DNA of 43,894 nucleotides from positions 1-43,894 of the forward strand of contig JAAYIT010000286.1 in NCBI GenBank assembly GCA_012523295.1, given 5' to 3'. Shown piece by piece: positions 14,972-24,100 of this stretch. A program made the position numbers and the translations under genes. A model generated the notes under the pieces. It saw only the letters and a list, made by a program, of their open reading frames with translations. It was not told the origin of the DNA and did not search any database. Numbering within the stretch: position 1 is the first letter of the stretch; each line of letters starts with the position of its first letter. This DNA comes from Porphyromonadaceae bacterium. Its GTDB lineage: Bacteria > Bacteroidota > Bacteroidia > Bacteroidales > Paludibacteraceae.

Positions 14972-16417
14972 ATGAGTGATAATCTGAAGGCAAAAACGCT
15001 AAACGCTGTCAAATGGTCGGCTGTTGACCGATTTGGGCAGCAAGCTATACAGCTAATTATCAGCATTCTACTAGCTAGATGGTTAGATGTTGATGTGTTT
15101 GGCTTAATAGCTATGCTGGCTGTGTTCAATGCTCTCTCCTTTGTATTGATTGACAGCGGATTTGGACAAGCTTTGGTAAGAAAAAAGTCCAACGACCCAA
15201 ATGAACTCAGCACCATTTTCTTTTTCAATTTGAGTGTCGGGATTTTTTTATATTTATTGCTATTTTTCACCGCGCCTCACATCGCTGCCTATTACAACGA
15301 ACCGCAACTTACACTCATCGCACGAGTCGTTTTTATTGCCATTCCGTTTAATTCGCTCTACCTCATTCCATTTGTGAAGTTAGGCATTGTACTCGATATC
15401 AAAAGCATTTCCAAAGTCAATATTCTTTCTACTGCTTTTAGTGGACTGATTGCCATTGCATTAGCTTTCGCGAATTACGGCGTTTGGGCTTTAGCATGGC
15501 AAACGGTTAGTTACCATTTTTTTAGAATTATCTTTTTCCACTATTTTGTAAAATGGAAACCGGTCCCGTTTTTTTCAATGACTTACATCAAAGAACATTG
15601 GAAATTCAGCATTAATCTGCTTGGAACGTCATCCTTAAACGCCATTTTCAATAATATTTTTACTTTTATTTTCGGAAAATTCTATTCCGCCACTGTTTTG
15701 GGTTACTACTATCAAGCCTATAAACAAGCTGAAACGGTCAATTTTACTTTTATTTCCATTCTCACCGGTTCGTCGTACAATGTTTTTTCGCAAATTCACG
15801 AAGATACCGAGCGACTTCGCCGCATTTTGAAAGAATTTATTCACAAAGTAGCCGTTATAGTTATTCCTGTTGGTTTTTTTCTGATTTTTAGTGCTGAGGA
15901 TTTAATCGTTGTGTTGATAAAGGAAAAATGGCTGCCGGCCGTTCCGTATTTTCAAATTATCAATGCAGCGAATTTAGTTGCACCGCTTTATTTGCTTAAT
16001 ATCAATGCTTTGAATGCCAAAGGGTTGTCCAGAAAAACATTTGCAATTGAAATTTTCAAAAAAGCAATGATTGTAGCTTGCATTTTTCTTTTGGTAAAAT
16101 TTGGAGGAATTGCAATGATTGCAGGATACGCAGCGGTTTGCTGGATTAGTTATTTTATCAGTATGCGCGAGGTAAAATTCTCGTTATCATACTATTGGAG
16201 CAATCAAATTAATGATATTTTGCCGGCATTTGGCGTTGGTTTGATTGTGGGAGCAGGATGTTTTTTGATAACTTCACTCAATTTATCACATCTGATTTCG
16301 TTGATAATAAAATCCATTTTAGCCGTAATTTTTTATTTTGCCGCTGTGCGGATTTTGTACAAGGATTTTTTCTATAAAAGTCTCGATTATGCCAAAAAAT
16401 TCTTGAATAGAAAGTGA
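14972..16417 (+). CDS. Polysaccharide flippase (Wzx / MOP family)
   Basis: This 481-residue integral membrane protein has about 12-14 hydrophobic segments spread over its length. The N-terminal region KTLNAVKWSAVDRFGQQAIQ and the segment LARWLDVDVFGLIAMLAVFNAL are typical of the polysaccharide transport branch of the MOP superfamily. Such proteins move undecaprenol-linked oligosaccharides across the inner membrane. The GT4 gene starts 4 nt after its stop, and sugar-modifying genes lie opposite. The flipped glycan is unknown. Confidence 0.88.
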   Translation: MSDNLKAKTLNAVKWSAVDRFGQQAIQLIISILLARWLDVDVFGLIAMLAVFNALSFVLIDSGFGQALVRKKSNDPNELSTIFFFNLSVGIFLYLLLFFTAPHIAAYYNEPQLTLIARVVFIAIPFNSLYLIPFVKLGIVLDIKSISKVNILSTAFSGLIAIALAFANYGVWALAWQTVSYHFFRIIFFHYFVKWKPVPFFSMTYIKEHWKFSINLLGTSSLNAIFNNIFTFIFGKFYSATVLGYYYQAYKQAETVNFTFISILTGSSYNVFSQIHEDTERLRRILKEFIHKVAVIVIPVGFFLIFSAEDLIVVLIKEKWLPAVPYFQIINAANLVAPLYLLNINALNAKGLSRKTFAIEIFKKAMIVACIFLLVKFGGIAMIAGYAAVCWISYFISMREVKFSLSYYWSNQINDILPAFGVGLIVGAGCFLITSLNLSHLISLIIKSILAVIFYFAAVRILYKDFFYKSLDYAKKFLNRK

Positions 16418-16421
16418 GAAA

Positions 16422-17609
16422 ATGATTTATTTATTTACAACAAATTTCCCATACGGAAAAGGTGAAACTTTTCTGGAAACTGAGATTTCGTTCCTTTCCG
16501 ACAAATCGGAAGTGACGATAATCCCGCTATTTATCTCAGGTGATAAAAGGGAAATACCTGTGAATGTGAGAGTTGCTAAGCCTCTTTTAAGTTTCAATCC
16601 CAAATCAAAAGGAAAATTGATTAAAGCCGGAATTTGTAATTTTTCACCACTATTTTTTGCATTTTCTGAGTTTTGTCGAAAAAAAGTTTTTCTATCCAAC
16701 ACAAAAATATGGAATTTCAGCACTTCATTGTTACTTTTCAGAGCAATTTTCAAGAATATCAAAATTAACTTTTCTGGAAACGATATTCTTTATTTTTATT
16801 GGGCGGACAAATCGGCTTTAATTTTACCATTTCTGAAAAAGAAAAATGCTTTCAAATCCGTTGTTCGTTTTCATGGAAGTGACCTCTACGAAGCTGCTAA
16901 AGGTGGTTATATTCCATTTCGTGAGCAAATTTTCAAAGCCATTGATACAGCCTGCCCTATCTCTGAAAATGGAGCAAATTATCTGCGTGAAAAATATAAT
17001 AACAAAGCACCAAAAGAGATAATCGTTTCTCGATTGGGAGTTTTGAAACAAGGCGAAAATCCTGAAAATAATAGTGAGGTTTTTCATTTACTTAGCTGCT
17101 CAAATGTTATCCCATTAAAGCGTGTTCATCTGATTGCAAAAGTACTTCAACACATTGATTTTCAAATCAAATGGACACATATTGGAGATGGAGTTGGTTT
17201 TGAGAAATTGAAAAAAGAAGTTGAAAATTTACCAAAAAATGTAGAGGTAAATTTGCTTGGTTCTATGCCGAACGAAGATGTTATGCAATTTTACCGAGAA
17301 AATCCCATTGATTTATTTATCAATGTCAGCGAATCGGAAGGAATTCCGGTTTCGATGATGGAAGTGCTTTCATTTGGAATTCCAGCAATGGCAACAAATG
17401 TGGGTGGAGTGTCAGAAATTGTGGACCAGTATGTAGGCACTTTACTTGATAAAGATATTACATTACCTGATTTAGCTGATAAAATTAAGTGGTTTTATCA
17501 GTTACCCGATAAACAGAAATTCAGAGAAGCGGCTTATAAAAAATGGAATGACATGTATAATGCGGACAAAAACTATAAATTATTTGTAGAAATACTTTCA
17601 GAATTATAA
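16422..17609 (+). CDS. Glycosyltransferase, GT4-like (GT-B fold)
   Basis: This 395-residue protein has a GT-B layout. The N-terminal domain starts IYLFTTNFPYGKGETFLE. The C-terminal donor-binding domain contains HLLSCSNVIPLKRVHLIAKVL, an IGDGVGFEKLKKEVE segment, and the retaining-GT motif SESEGIPVSMMEVLSFGIPA, with the paired glutamates, then NVGGVSEIV. It is probably cytoplasmic or membrane-associated and adds a sugar to a lipid-linked surface glycan exported by the adjacent flippase. Donor and acceptor cannot be read from the sequence. Confidence 0.88.
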   Translation: MIYLFTTNFPYGKGETFLETEISFLSDKSEVTIIPLFISGDKREIPVNVRVAKPLLSFNPKSKGKLIKAGICNFSPLFFAFSEFCRKKVFLSNTKIWNFSTSLLLFRAIFKNIKINFSGNDILYFYWADKSALILPFLKKKNAFKSVVRFHGSDLYEAAKGGYIPFREQIFKAIDTACPISENGANYLREKYNNKAPKEIIVSRLGVLKQGENPENNSEVFHLLSCSNVIPLKRVHLIAKVLQHIDFQIKWTHIGDGVGFEKLKKEVENLPKNVEVNLLGSMPNEDVMQFYRENPIDLFINVSESEGIPVSMMEVLSFGIPAMATNVGGVSEIVDQYVGTLLDKDITLPDLADKIKWFYQLPDKQKFREAAYKKWNDMYNADKNYKLFVEILSEL

Positions 17610-17664
17610 TCAACGCACTCCAAACCCACAAAACATTATCAATCATAATATTAAACATTCTAAA

Positions 17665-18663
17665 TCAAACCGAAAAGTGCTTTCTTAAAAATGCCGAATC
17701 TGTTTTCTGAATTTTATATATCAATCGACTGAAAAACAAAGATTTACTTCCAAGTAGGAAAAATAGGGGGCGAGGATTGAGCATGGAAAGAAAGCGGGTA
17801 CGCACCATTTTTGTATAATATTTGGTTGCCAGTTTTTTGTTGTGAAGGAAACAATCACGCATCACATTGCTATAAATCTGTGCTATTTCCTTTTTCACAT
17901 TCAACTCAACTCCATATTTATCGGCAAAGTACAGTCTTATCTGAAGGGAATTAAGGTTGAGTGCTATTATCTTCTCAATATCATCGGAATGACTTGCTGA
18001 ATTTTTAAGCAACCGATAAGAAGAGGTAATCTCATCCATATATTTGATTTTCATCTTCTTAGAAAATTCCAACCACATCGGGTAGTCGGTCATCTTCAGT
18101 TGCATAGCCGTCAGTTCTTTTTCAAACCCACGAAATAAACTTCCTCTGAAAAGCACTGTCAGCGTAGCCAGACTGTATTTTTTTCTTAACAGCAGTTCAA
18201 ACACTTCTCCACCGGTATTGTTTTCGGTATATTTCGGTTCAAACAACTCTAATTGTTTGCTGTTTTCATCTACAATCACATAATCTGTATGTATTAAGCC
18301 ATAATCCGGATTATTTTCCAAGAAATCCACTTGCTTTTGCAACTTTAATTTATCTGTCCAAAAATCATCCCCTTCGCAAATAGCAATGTATTTTCCGGAA
18401 CATTCTTTAAAGGTAGAAATAGAGTTTTTAATTACTCCCAGATTTTTCTCTGGCAAAATAAGGTTAATTTTATCAGGATATTTTTCTTTGTATTCCTTAC
18501 AAATAGCTCGGGTGTTGTCAGTACTGCAATCCTCGCTGATAATCAATTCATATATGAAGTCTGTCTGCTGCATCACTACTCCTTCTATAGCCTGAGCTAT
18601 GAATTTTTCGTGATTGTAGGTAATCATGCATACCGAGACCGTTATAGAATTATTTTCAGCCAT
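17665..18663 (-). CDS. Glycosyltransferase family 2 (GT-A fold)
   Basis: This 332-residue protein has an N-terminal GT-A domain. Its motifs are VSVCMITYNHEKFIAQAIEG, ISEDCSTDNT for the nucleotide site, and the DxD-type metal motif CEGDDFWTDKL near residue 97. The C-terminal half is helical, without clear membrane spans. It is the last gene of a minus-strand trio: its ATG overlaps the stop of the acyltransferase gene by one base. It faces the GT4 gene convergently across 55 nt without an obvious terminator. Confidence 0.9.
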   Translation of the reverse strand: MAENNSITVSVCMITYNHEKFIAQAIEGVVMQQTDFIYELIISEDCSTDNTRAICKEYKEKYPDKINLILPEKNLGVIKNSISTFKECSGKYIAICEGDDFWTDKLKLQKQVDFLENNPDYGLIHTDYVIVDENSKQLELFEPKYTENNTGGEVFELLLRKKYSLATLTVLFRGSLFRGFEKELTAMQLKMTDYPMWLEFSKKMKIKYMDEITSSYRLLKNSASHSDDIEKIIALNLNSLQIRLYFADKYGVELNVKKEIAQIYSNVMRDCFLHNKKLATKYYTKMVRTRFLSMLNPRPLFFLLGSKSLFFSRLIYKIQKTDSAFLRKHFSV

Positions 18664-19205
18664 TATTTTCCGATAAATTTCAATAATCCTTTACTTCGCT
18701 CTTTCTTCCATTCCGCAGGAATTCCGGCAAAAATCCCCCAATCCGTCAATGATTTATTTATCAGCGACATCGCTCCAACTGCCACTCCTTCACCAATTGT
18801 TAAGTTTGGCAGGACAACCGAGGAAGCTCCGATTTGGGTGTATTTTTTTATCAGAACTTTCCCACCCGTGACATTCGTAAATTCTTTTTCCACCATCGGC
18901 GATATCAGAAAATCACCCGAAAAGTCATCCGAAGCAGAAAATACCGTGCAACGAGGAGAAAGTCCGGTATAATCCTGTAGTTCAATCCCATTCCTACCAT
19001 ATAAAGCACAAAAAGCACTTACATGAATATGTGAACCTAACGTAATACTTCCTGATAAAATGCAAAAATCATCAATCCTCACCGAATCACCTATACTGAT
19101 TTTTTCAACCCCATAAAAAGATGCTTTTTTACTAATCAACACATTCCGGCCTATCTTTTTAAAACCTAAATATTGTAATTCTTCTTGTGTATAAAACGAG
19201 TTCAT
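18663..19205 (-). CDS. Left-handed beta-helix acyltransferase (VioB/WbbJ-like)
   Basis: This 180-residue hexapeptide-repeat protein has the rungs ISIGDSVRIDDFCILSG, ITLGSHIHVSAFCALYG, IGASSVVLPNLTIGEGVAVGA and a C-terminal FAGIPAEW. It lacks a membrane domain, so it is a soluble CoA-dependent O- or N-acetyltransferase. It overlaps the sugar aminotransferase gene by 4 nt (ATGA). The pairing suggests N-acetylation of the aminotransferase product, as VioB does for dTDP-4-amino-4,6-dideoxyglucose. The substrate is an inference from that pairing. Confidence 0.82.
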   Translation of the reverse strand: MNSFYTQEELQYLGFKKIGRNVLISKKASFYGVEKISIGDSVRIDDFCILSGSITLGSHIHVSAFCALYGRNGIELQDYTGLSPRCTVFSASDDFSGDFLISPMVEKEFTNVTGGKVLIKKYTQIGASSVVLPNLTIGEGVAVGAMSLINKSLTDWGIFAGIPAEWKKERSKGLLKFIGK

Positions 19206-20308
19206 TTTTTTATAATTGAGGAAATGGTTTTAACTTCGTCAAGCGATAAATCAACGTAAATAGGCAAACAAAGTATCTGATTTGCAGCCCGGTTTGCAAT
19301 GAGCAAATTCTCTTTAGATGCCGACGGTAATTGGCTGTAGGGCGAAAAATTACTTATCAGCGGATAGAAATAACGACGTCCGTTGATTCCAAAAGTTTTC
19401 AGTTTTTCATACAGTTGGTCGCGACTTATTCCGTACTCATCTTCATCTACCAAAATAGGAAAATAAGAATATCCGTGCGTAACACCTTTCATATCTTCCA
19501 TGTAGCTGATTCCCTTGATGTCTTTCAACAACTCACGATATAGCAAAGTTATCTCTTTTCGGCTCTCTATAAAAGCATCTACGTATTTTAATTGAAGTAA
19601 GCCGTAAGCAGCTTGTACTTCATTAAGTTTGGCGTTAATTCCCGGTTCTTCCACCACTGTTTCTCCCCGAAATCCAAAATTTTTCAGGTTATCAATATGG
19701 TGTTTCATCTCGGCTGAATGGCAAATGATTGCTCCACCCTCTATGGTGCTGAAAACTTTCGTGGCATGAAAACTAAGTACAGACAAATCGCCCTGATTCA
19801 AGATGGAGACACCGTCCTTTTTCACACCAAATGCATGTGCCGCATCATAAATGACTTTAAGTCCGTGCTTCTTAGCAATTCTGTTAATTTTCTCTACTTG
19901 ACAAGGATTTCCATACACATGTACAGGCATTATGGCAGTCGTTTGAGGTGTGATAGCCGCCTCTATTTTTGCCGGGTCCAAACTCAGGTATTCAGGCTCT
20001 ATATCAATAAAAACCGGTTGGATTTTATTCCACCAAAGCGAGTGAGAGGTGGCCACAAAACTAAAAGGAGTAGTAATTACTTCACCGTGGATATTGAGTG
20101 CCTGCAATGCTGAAATCAAGGCCAGCGTTCCGTTGGAGAACAGCGAAATATATTTCACGCCCAAATAATCTGCTAATTCACGCTCCAACTGCTGATGAAG
20201 TTGACCGTTATTAGTCAGCCATTTATTCTTCCAAATTTGTTCCAAATAAGGGATAAACTCCTCCAACGGCGGAAGAAAAGGTTGAGTTACATTAATTTCT
20301 TTTTGCAT
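19202..20308 (-). CDS. DegT/DnrJ/EryC1 sugar aminotransferase (VioA-like)
   Basis: This 368-residue PLP enzyme has the motifs KYISLFSNGTLALISALQAL for the phosphate site, YDAAHAFGV for the PLP-binding Asp, and SFHATKVFSTIEGGAI with the Schiff-base lysine. The N-terminal VTQPFLPPLEEFIPYLEQIW and NKWLTNNG resemble VioA-type dTDP-4-keto-6-deoxyglucose transaminases. It probably makes a 4-amino-4,6-dideoxyhexose nucleotide for the surface glycan, with the overlapping acetyltransferase acting next. No dTDP-sugar synthesis genes (rmlA/B) are in the window, so the precursor must come from elsewhere. Confidence 0.85.
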   Translation of the reverse strand: MQKEINVTQPFLPPLEEFIPYLEQIWKNKWLTNNGQLHQQLERELADYLGVKYISLFSNGTLALISALQALNIHGEVITTPFSFVATSHSLWWNKIQPVFIDIEPEYLSLDPAKIEAAITPQTTAIMPVHVYGNPCQVEKINRIAKKHGLKVIYDAAHAFGVKKDGVSILNQGDLSVLSFHATKVFSTIEGGAIICHSAEMKHHIDNLKNFGFRGETVVEEPGINAKLNEVQAAYGLLQLKYVDAFIESRKEITLLYRELLKDIKGISYMEDMKGVTHGYSYFPILVDEDEYGISRDQLYEKLKTFGINGRRYFYPLISNFSPYSQLPSASKENLLIANRAANQILCLPIYVDLSLDEVKTISSIIKK

Positions 20309-20337
20309 ATTAATTTATCCAAATGAGTCAGATTTTC

Positions 20338-21024
20338 TTAATCAAATTCATTTTTCAGCCTGAAATGAATAACTTTTTTATCCACCCGGTTTTCAATCAT
20401 TTTTTTATCATCATCACTCCACTTAGCAATCAGTTTTCTCTCGATAAAAAATGGTCTTATCATATCTTGGTCTTCCGCGTTCAAGTTTTTTAACGAATTA
20501 TTTGTCACCTCCACGGTTTTCTCTTTCGGATTGAAATTAAACTCTACAAAGCTTGTTTTGATAAAACTATCAATAAATTTCTTTTCATCAGTTGTAGAGT
20601 TTGGTTTCGTCCATGAATAAATATCAAACTTCGGAAAATCCACTCTCACTTCTTTCCATTCCTTATCAAAAAACTTGATATAAGAACTGCAGATCGGCGC
20701 ACAAACCGTATTGATAATTCCAATTACCGTGTCATTATTCTGGCTAAGCAGTTGCATTTCAAATCGGGAGCTTTTGGTTGTTTGTACTCGGATATGCTGA
20801 TAGACAGTATCCAATGAAAGTAATTTTACTTGTGTTCCAAAAAGGTTTTGCACCGTATCTTTACCCGATTTCTTGAAATTTTCCACCAATTCTACCCGGT
20901 ATGAACTCCCAAAAGTGGGCATAAGCACCGATGGCATATCGATGAAATAGTCGGTGATATTTTTGGAACTTATCGAAACGCTAATCAGCAAAAAAGTGAA
21001 AAGAAAGAATATTGTTTTTCTCAT
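20338..21024 (-). CDS. DUF3256 family exported protein
   Basis: This 228-residue protein has a signal peptide (hydrophobic residues 5-17) followed by ITDYFIDMPSVLMPTF. The conserved central segment INTVCAPICSSYIKFFDKEWKEV contains a CAPxC pair. These features match DUF3256, a periplasmic family largely confined to Bacteroidales with no known function. It lies between the tamB gene and the sugar aminotransferase on the same strand, and the gap to tamB holds two palindromic repeats. The two cysteines may form a disulfide. Confidence 0.75.
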   Translation of the reverse strand: MRKTIFFLFTFLLISVSISSKNITDYFIDMPSVLMPTFGSSYRVELVENFKKSGKDTVQNLFGTQVKLLSLDTVYQHIRVQTTKSSRFEMQLLSQNNDTVIGIINTVCAPICSSYIKFFDKEWKEVRVDFPKFDIYSWTKPNSTTDEKKFIDSFIKTSFVEFNFNPKEKTVEVTNNSLKNLNAEDQDMIRPFFIERKLIAKWSDDDKKMIENRVDKKVIHFRLKNEFD

Positions 21025-21040
21025 ATTATTATTGTATCAC

Positions 21041-21073
21041 CAACTTTACGAATAGTCGAAGACTTTCGGAATA
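21041..21073. repeat. 37-bp palindromic repeat family, copy 1 (right end diverged)
   Basis: This copy starts caactttacgaatagtc and continues gaagactttcggaata, identical over 33 bp to copy 2 and then different. It lies 16 bp upstream of the DUF3256 start. Confidence 0.85.
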
Positions 21074-21101
21074 AATGGAAATGATTAAAAATTCTCAACA
21101 A

Positions 21102-21138
21102 CAACTTTACGAATAGTCGAAGACTTTCGGAATAGTTG
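21102..21138. repeat. 37-bp palindromic repeat family, copy 2
   Basis: This is a full imperfect palindrome starting caactttacgaatagtc and ending gactttcggaatagttg, with gaa in the centre (agtc-gaa-gact inner hairpin). It lies 6 bp after the tamB stop and may act as a processing or termination hairpin. Confidence 0.85.
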
Positions 21139-21144
21139 GAAAAG

Positions 21145-24100
21145 CTAATCTTGACTACTCAACAACGTCAACACACTGTCATTCAGATTAATGGGGATTC
21201 GGCTGAATGCCGAGTCATTCACTTCTATCCGTTGGATTTTTCTCGCGGAATCAAACGTAATAAATGGTTTTTCTACATAAAGAGTATCCTTTTTTTGAAT
21301 TGTAAATTCACTCACAGGCGAGTCATTGTCTTCCTTTTCCTCTTTCTTGAAAATTTCCATATAGTTCCTCCACAATTCCCTCCAAGTGTTGAAGTTTTCT
21401 TTGTACATAATACCCACACCTTGAATAAACGGTGCCGCTCGGAGCGAGTAGCGGTCAACCGTGTGATTAAAGGCCTTCAGCCGCCATTTTGAATTTTCTG
21501 TAAGCAAATATTCAATATCCAAATCGCCAATAATTTTGTTTTTCGCAAAGTTATCATCCCTGTAACCGATGTTTCCGTTAATAAATATCCGATTATTTGG
21601 TTGGAAATTGACCGCTCCTTCCCATTCATAGGTTTGCATATCTCCGTACCCGGTATTTCTCCAGTTGAAACCAAGGGACAAATTACTTGAAAACTGTGAC
21701 AACCAACGATTTATCTGCCCAATTCCTGTGCTTGAGAGTAGTGATGAAATTGCTGTTCCAAAGCTGTTTACGCCTGTTGCGGCTGTTCGATTATAGTCAG
21801 GTGTGTAAAACTTACCAAAAAGCAGCAAGTAAACTGTCTGTCGGTTTAACATTTCTTGGGTATTCATCAAGTTTTTCACCTGCATTTTCAGCGTTTCATC
21901 ACTCGATGGCAGATTCACTTCAAAACCGATATTGGGTTGCATAAGATCCTCTGTTAAGTTAATCACTACCTCTACGGGCACACTTGTCCGGTCAGTTGAT
22001 GAGAGCACATCGCTCGACATTAAATCATAGAGTGAAGCAGTCAGCGAATGAACAGCTCGTATATCCAAGCGTGCTCTCTCCGGATTTCCTGACCAGGTAA
22101 TATTGCTGCCTTGCTCAATTCGGAACTGCTTTCGTATCAAGTTTTGAAGAGTAAACAAGAAATTTCCGCGTTCGATCGTATAGCCTCCATATAATTTCAG
22201 ACCGACATTTTGATCATATTCTAACCTTAAATTTCCGCTTCCGTTCGCAGAAATCATATCACCCGACTGCGGATCAATTATCAAGTGAATGTCTGCCTCA
22301 GGATTCACATCTAACAGTAAAGTGATAGATACATTCGCTTTGGGTTTGTCCGGGATGGAAACTGTAGTTTGAGTCGTATCATTTCTGTTCACGAAAGTAA
22401 CAAAATCATTGTCGTTGATCATTTCAGTCCCGCCAACTGAAATATACATTTTGGTTTTAGGTTGTGATGTAGCGACTACGTCAATATTGGAAACACTTTC
22501 ATTACCAAAAATATGAACATTACCGGTCGCGTAAGCTTTTCCATAAAAGACATCATTGTGTACCGGTTTTGTATTTAATGCCATCATGTTTCTGGCATTG
22601 ATTTTCACATCATATTTCATATTCATAAATGAACCATCGTGAGTAATCAAGCCATCCAATCGGCCTTGATTTTTATCTTCATCAAATACCGTAATATCTT
22701 TTAATCGAATACTCTCACGCGTCAAATAGATACTATCTCTGAACGAGTATGTCGTGTTCAGCACCCCAACAGTCAAACTCGCATCTTCTACGAAAACGGC
22801 ACCTTCGAATCCGATGTTATTGGTTTTTCCAAACATCCGAACTGTTCCGGTGGCTTTCGCATTCAGATCTTGCACGATTGTTCTTAAATACCTTTGCAAG
22901 AAACTGACATTCAACTTATTGGCATCATAAATCAAATCTATCGAATCATTTTTCAAAGAATAAAATCCATTTGCAAGCGCTACGGTATCATTGCCTTCCA
23001 GAAAAGTCCCGGAAATAAGCATTTCGCTGTTTCGGTTATCCCAACCGCTGTAAATGTATGCATCTCCAATCGGCTCTTCGTTCAAAAAGGCATTTTTTAA
23101 AAACAGATTTGCTTCGAAAACCGGTTGTTTTAAAATTCCGTAAAGACTTGCTGTTCCGGTAGTTCGGCCATTGATTGAGATCGGTCTTAAATTCAGCAAC
23201 CCCATTATAAAACCTAAATCGATGTCATTCATTTCTACTTGCACCAAGTCTGTTTCATTTTTTGAAACTACTCCATCGACAATAATAAATTGCTCTTTGT
23301 TTTGAACTCTGAAATTTCGAATGTCCAATGTAGTATCCGGATTGATTGCAATTTGTGAAGAATGGACATCCCAAATCGAGTCAAAAAGAATCATTTGTGT
23401 AGGCAAAAAAGTCATCAAAGCTGAAGTCAGGTTGTTTTCCTTCGTAAATTTAGTAATGAACTGCAATTCACCTGCGTTCACTACAGAGTCTCGGTTTTGC
23501 CACTCAAATTGGGTGTAAAGCGAGTCATTTATAGCGTTAGCTTTGATGTCAAAATCCAACAACGAGCTTTTTTGGATATAATGCCCAGAAGCAAGTAAAT
23601 TCAAACGATTCCCCTCATTATCCACATTTATCACAATGTCCTGAATCGTTCTTTTTCCAAAAGAGAGAAAAGGTGTAGCCAGATCAAAGTTCATTTCTTG
23701 ATCGGCTTCATCCAAATGACCGCTCACAGTTGTTATTCCATCTAATGAAAAAGGTAGTTCGAGTACATCAGAAATCATTTTTGTATCACTAATCACAAGA
23801 TTAATGTCAATATGATTTCCTCCGACTTCTTTGATTTGACTTTTCACAATATTCTTACCCGAGAGCGCCGGAAGGTAGGTGTGCACAATGGTTGCTGCAA
23901 TGCTCGGAATGGCACTATACTTAAATTCTCCATCGAAATATCCGTTAATCAGGTCGGACGTAATGGTAAAATTAGAACTTCCATTCTCCACTTTTGACTC
24001 AAAAAGGAGACTTTCCATAGCAAGTTCTTTTCCTTTATTGTAGAAATAAATACTGTCCAAAAGCAAATATCCGTTCAAATTATCTAATGAATTTCCAATC

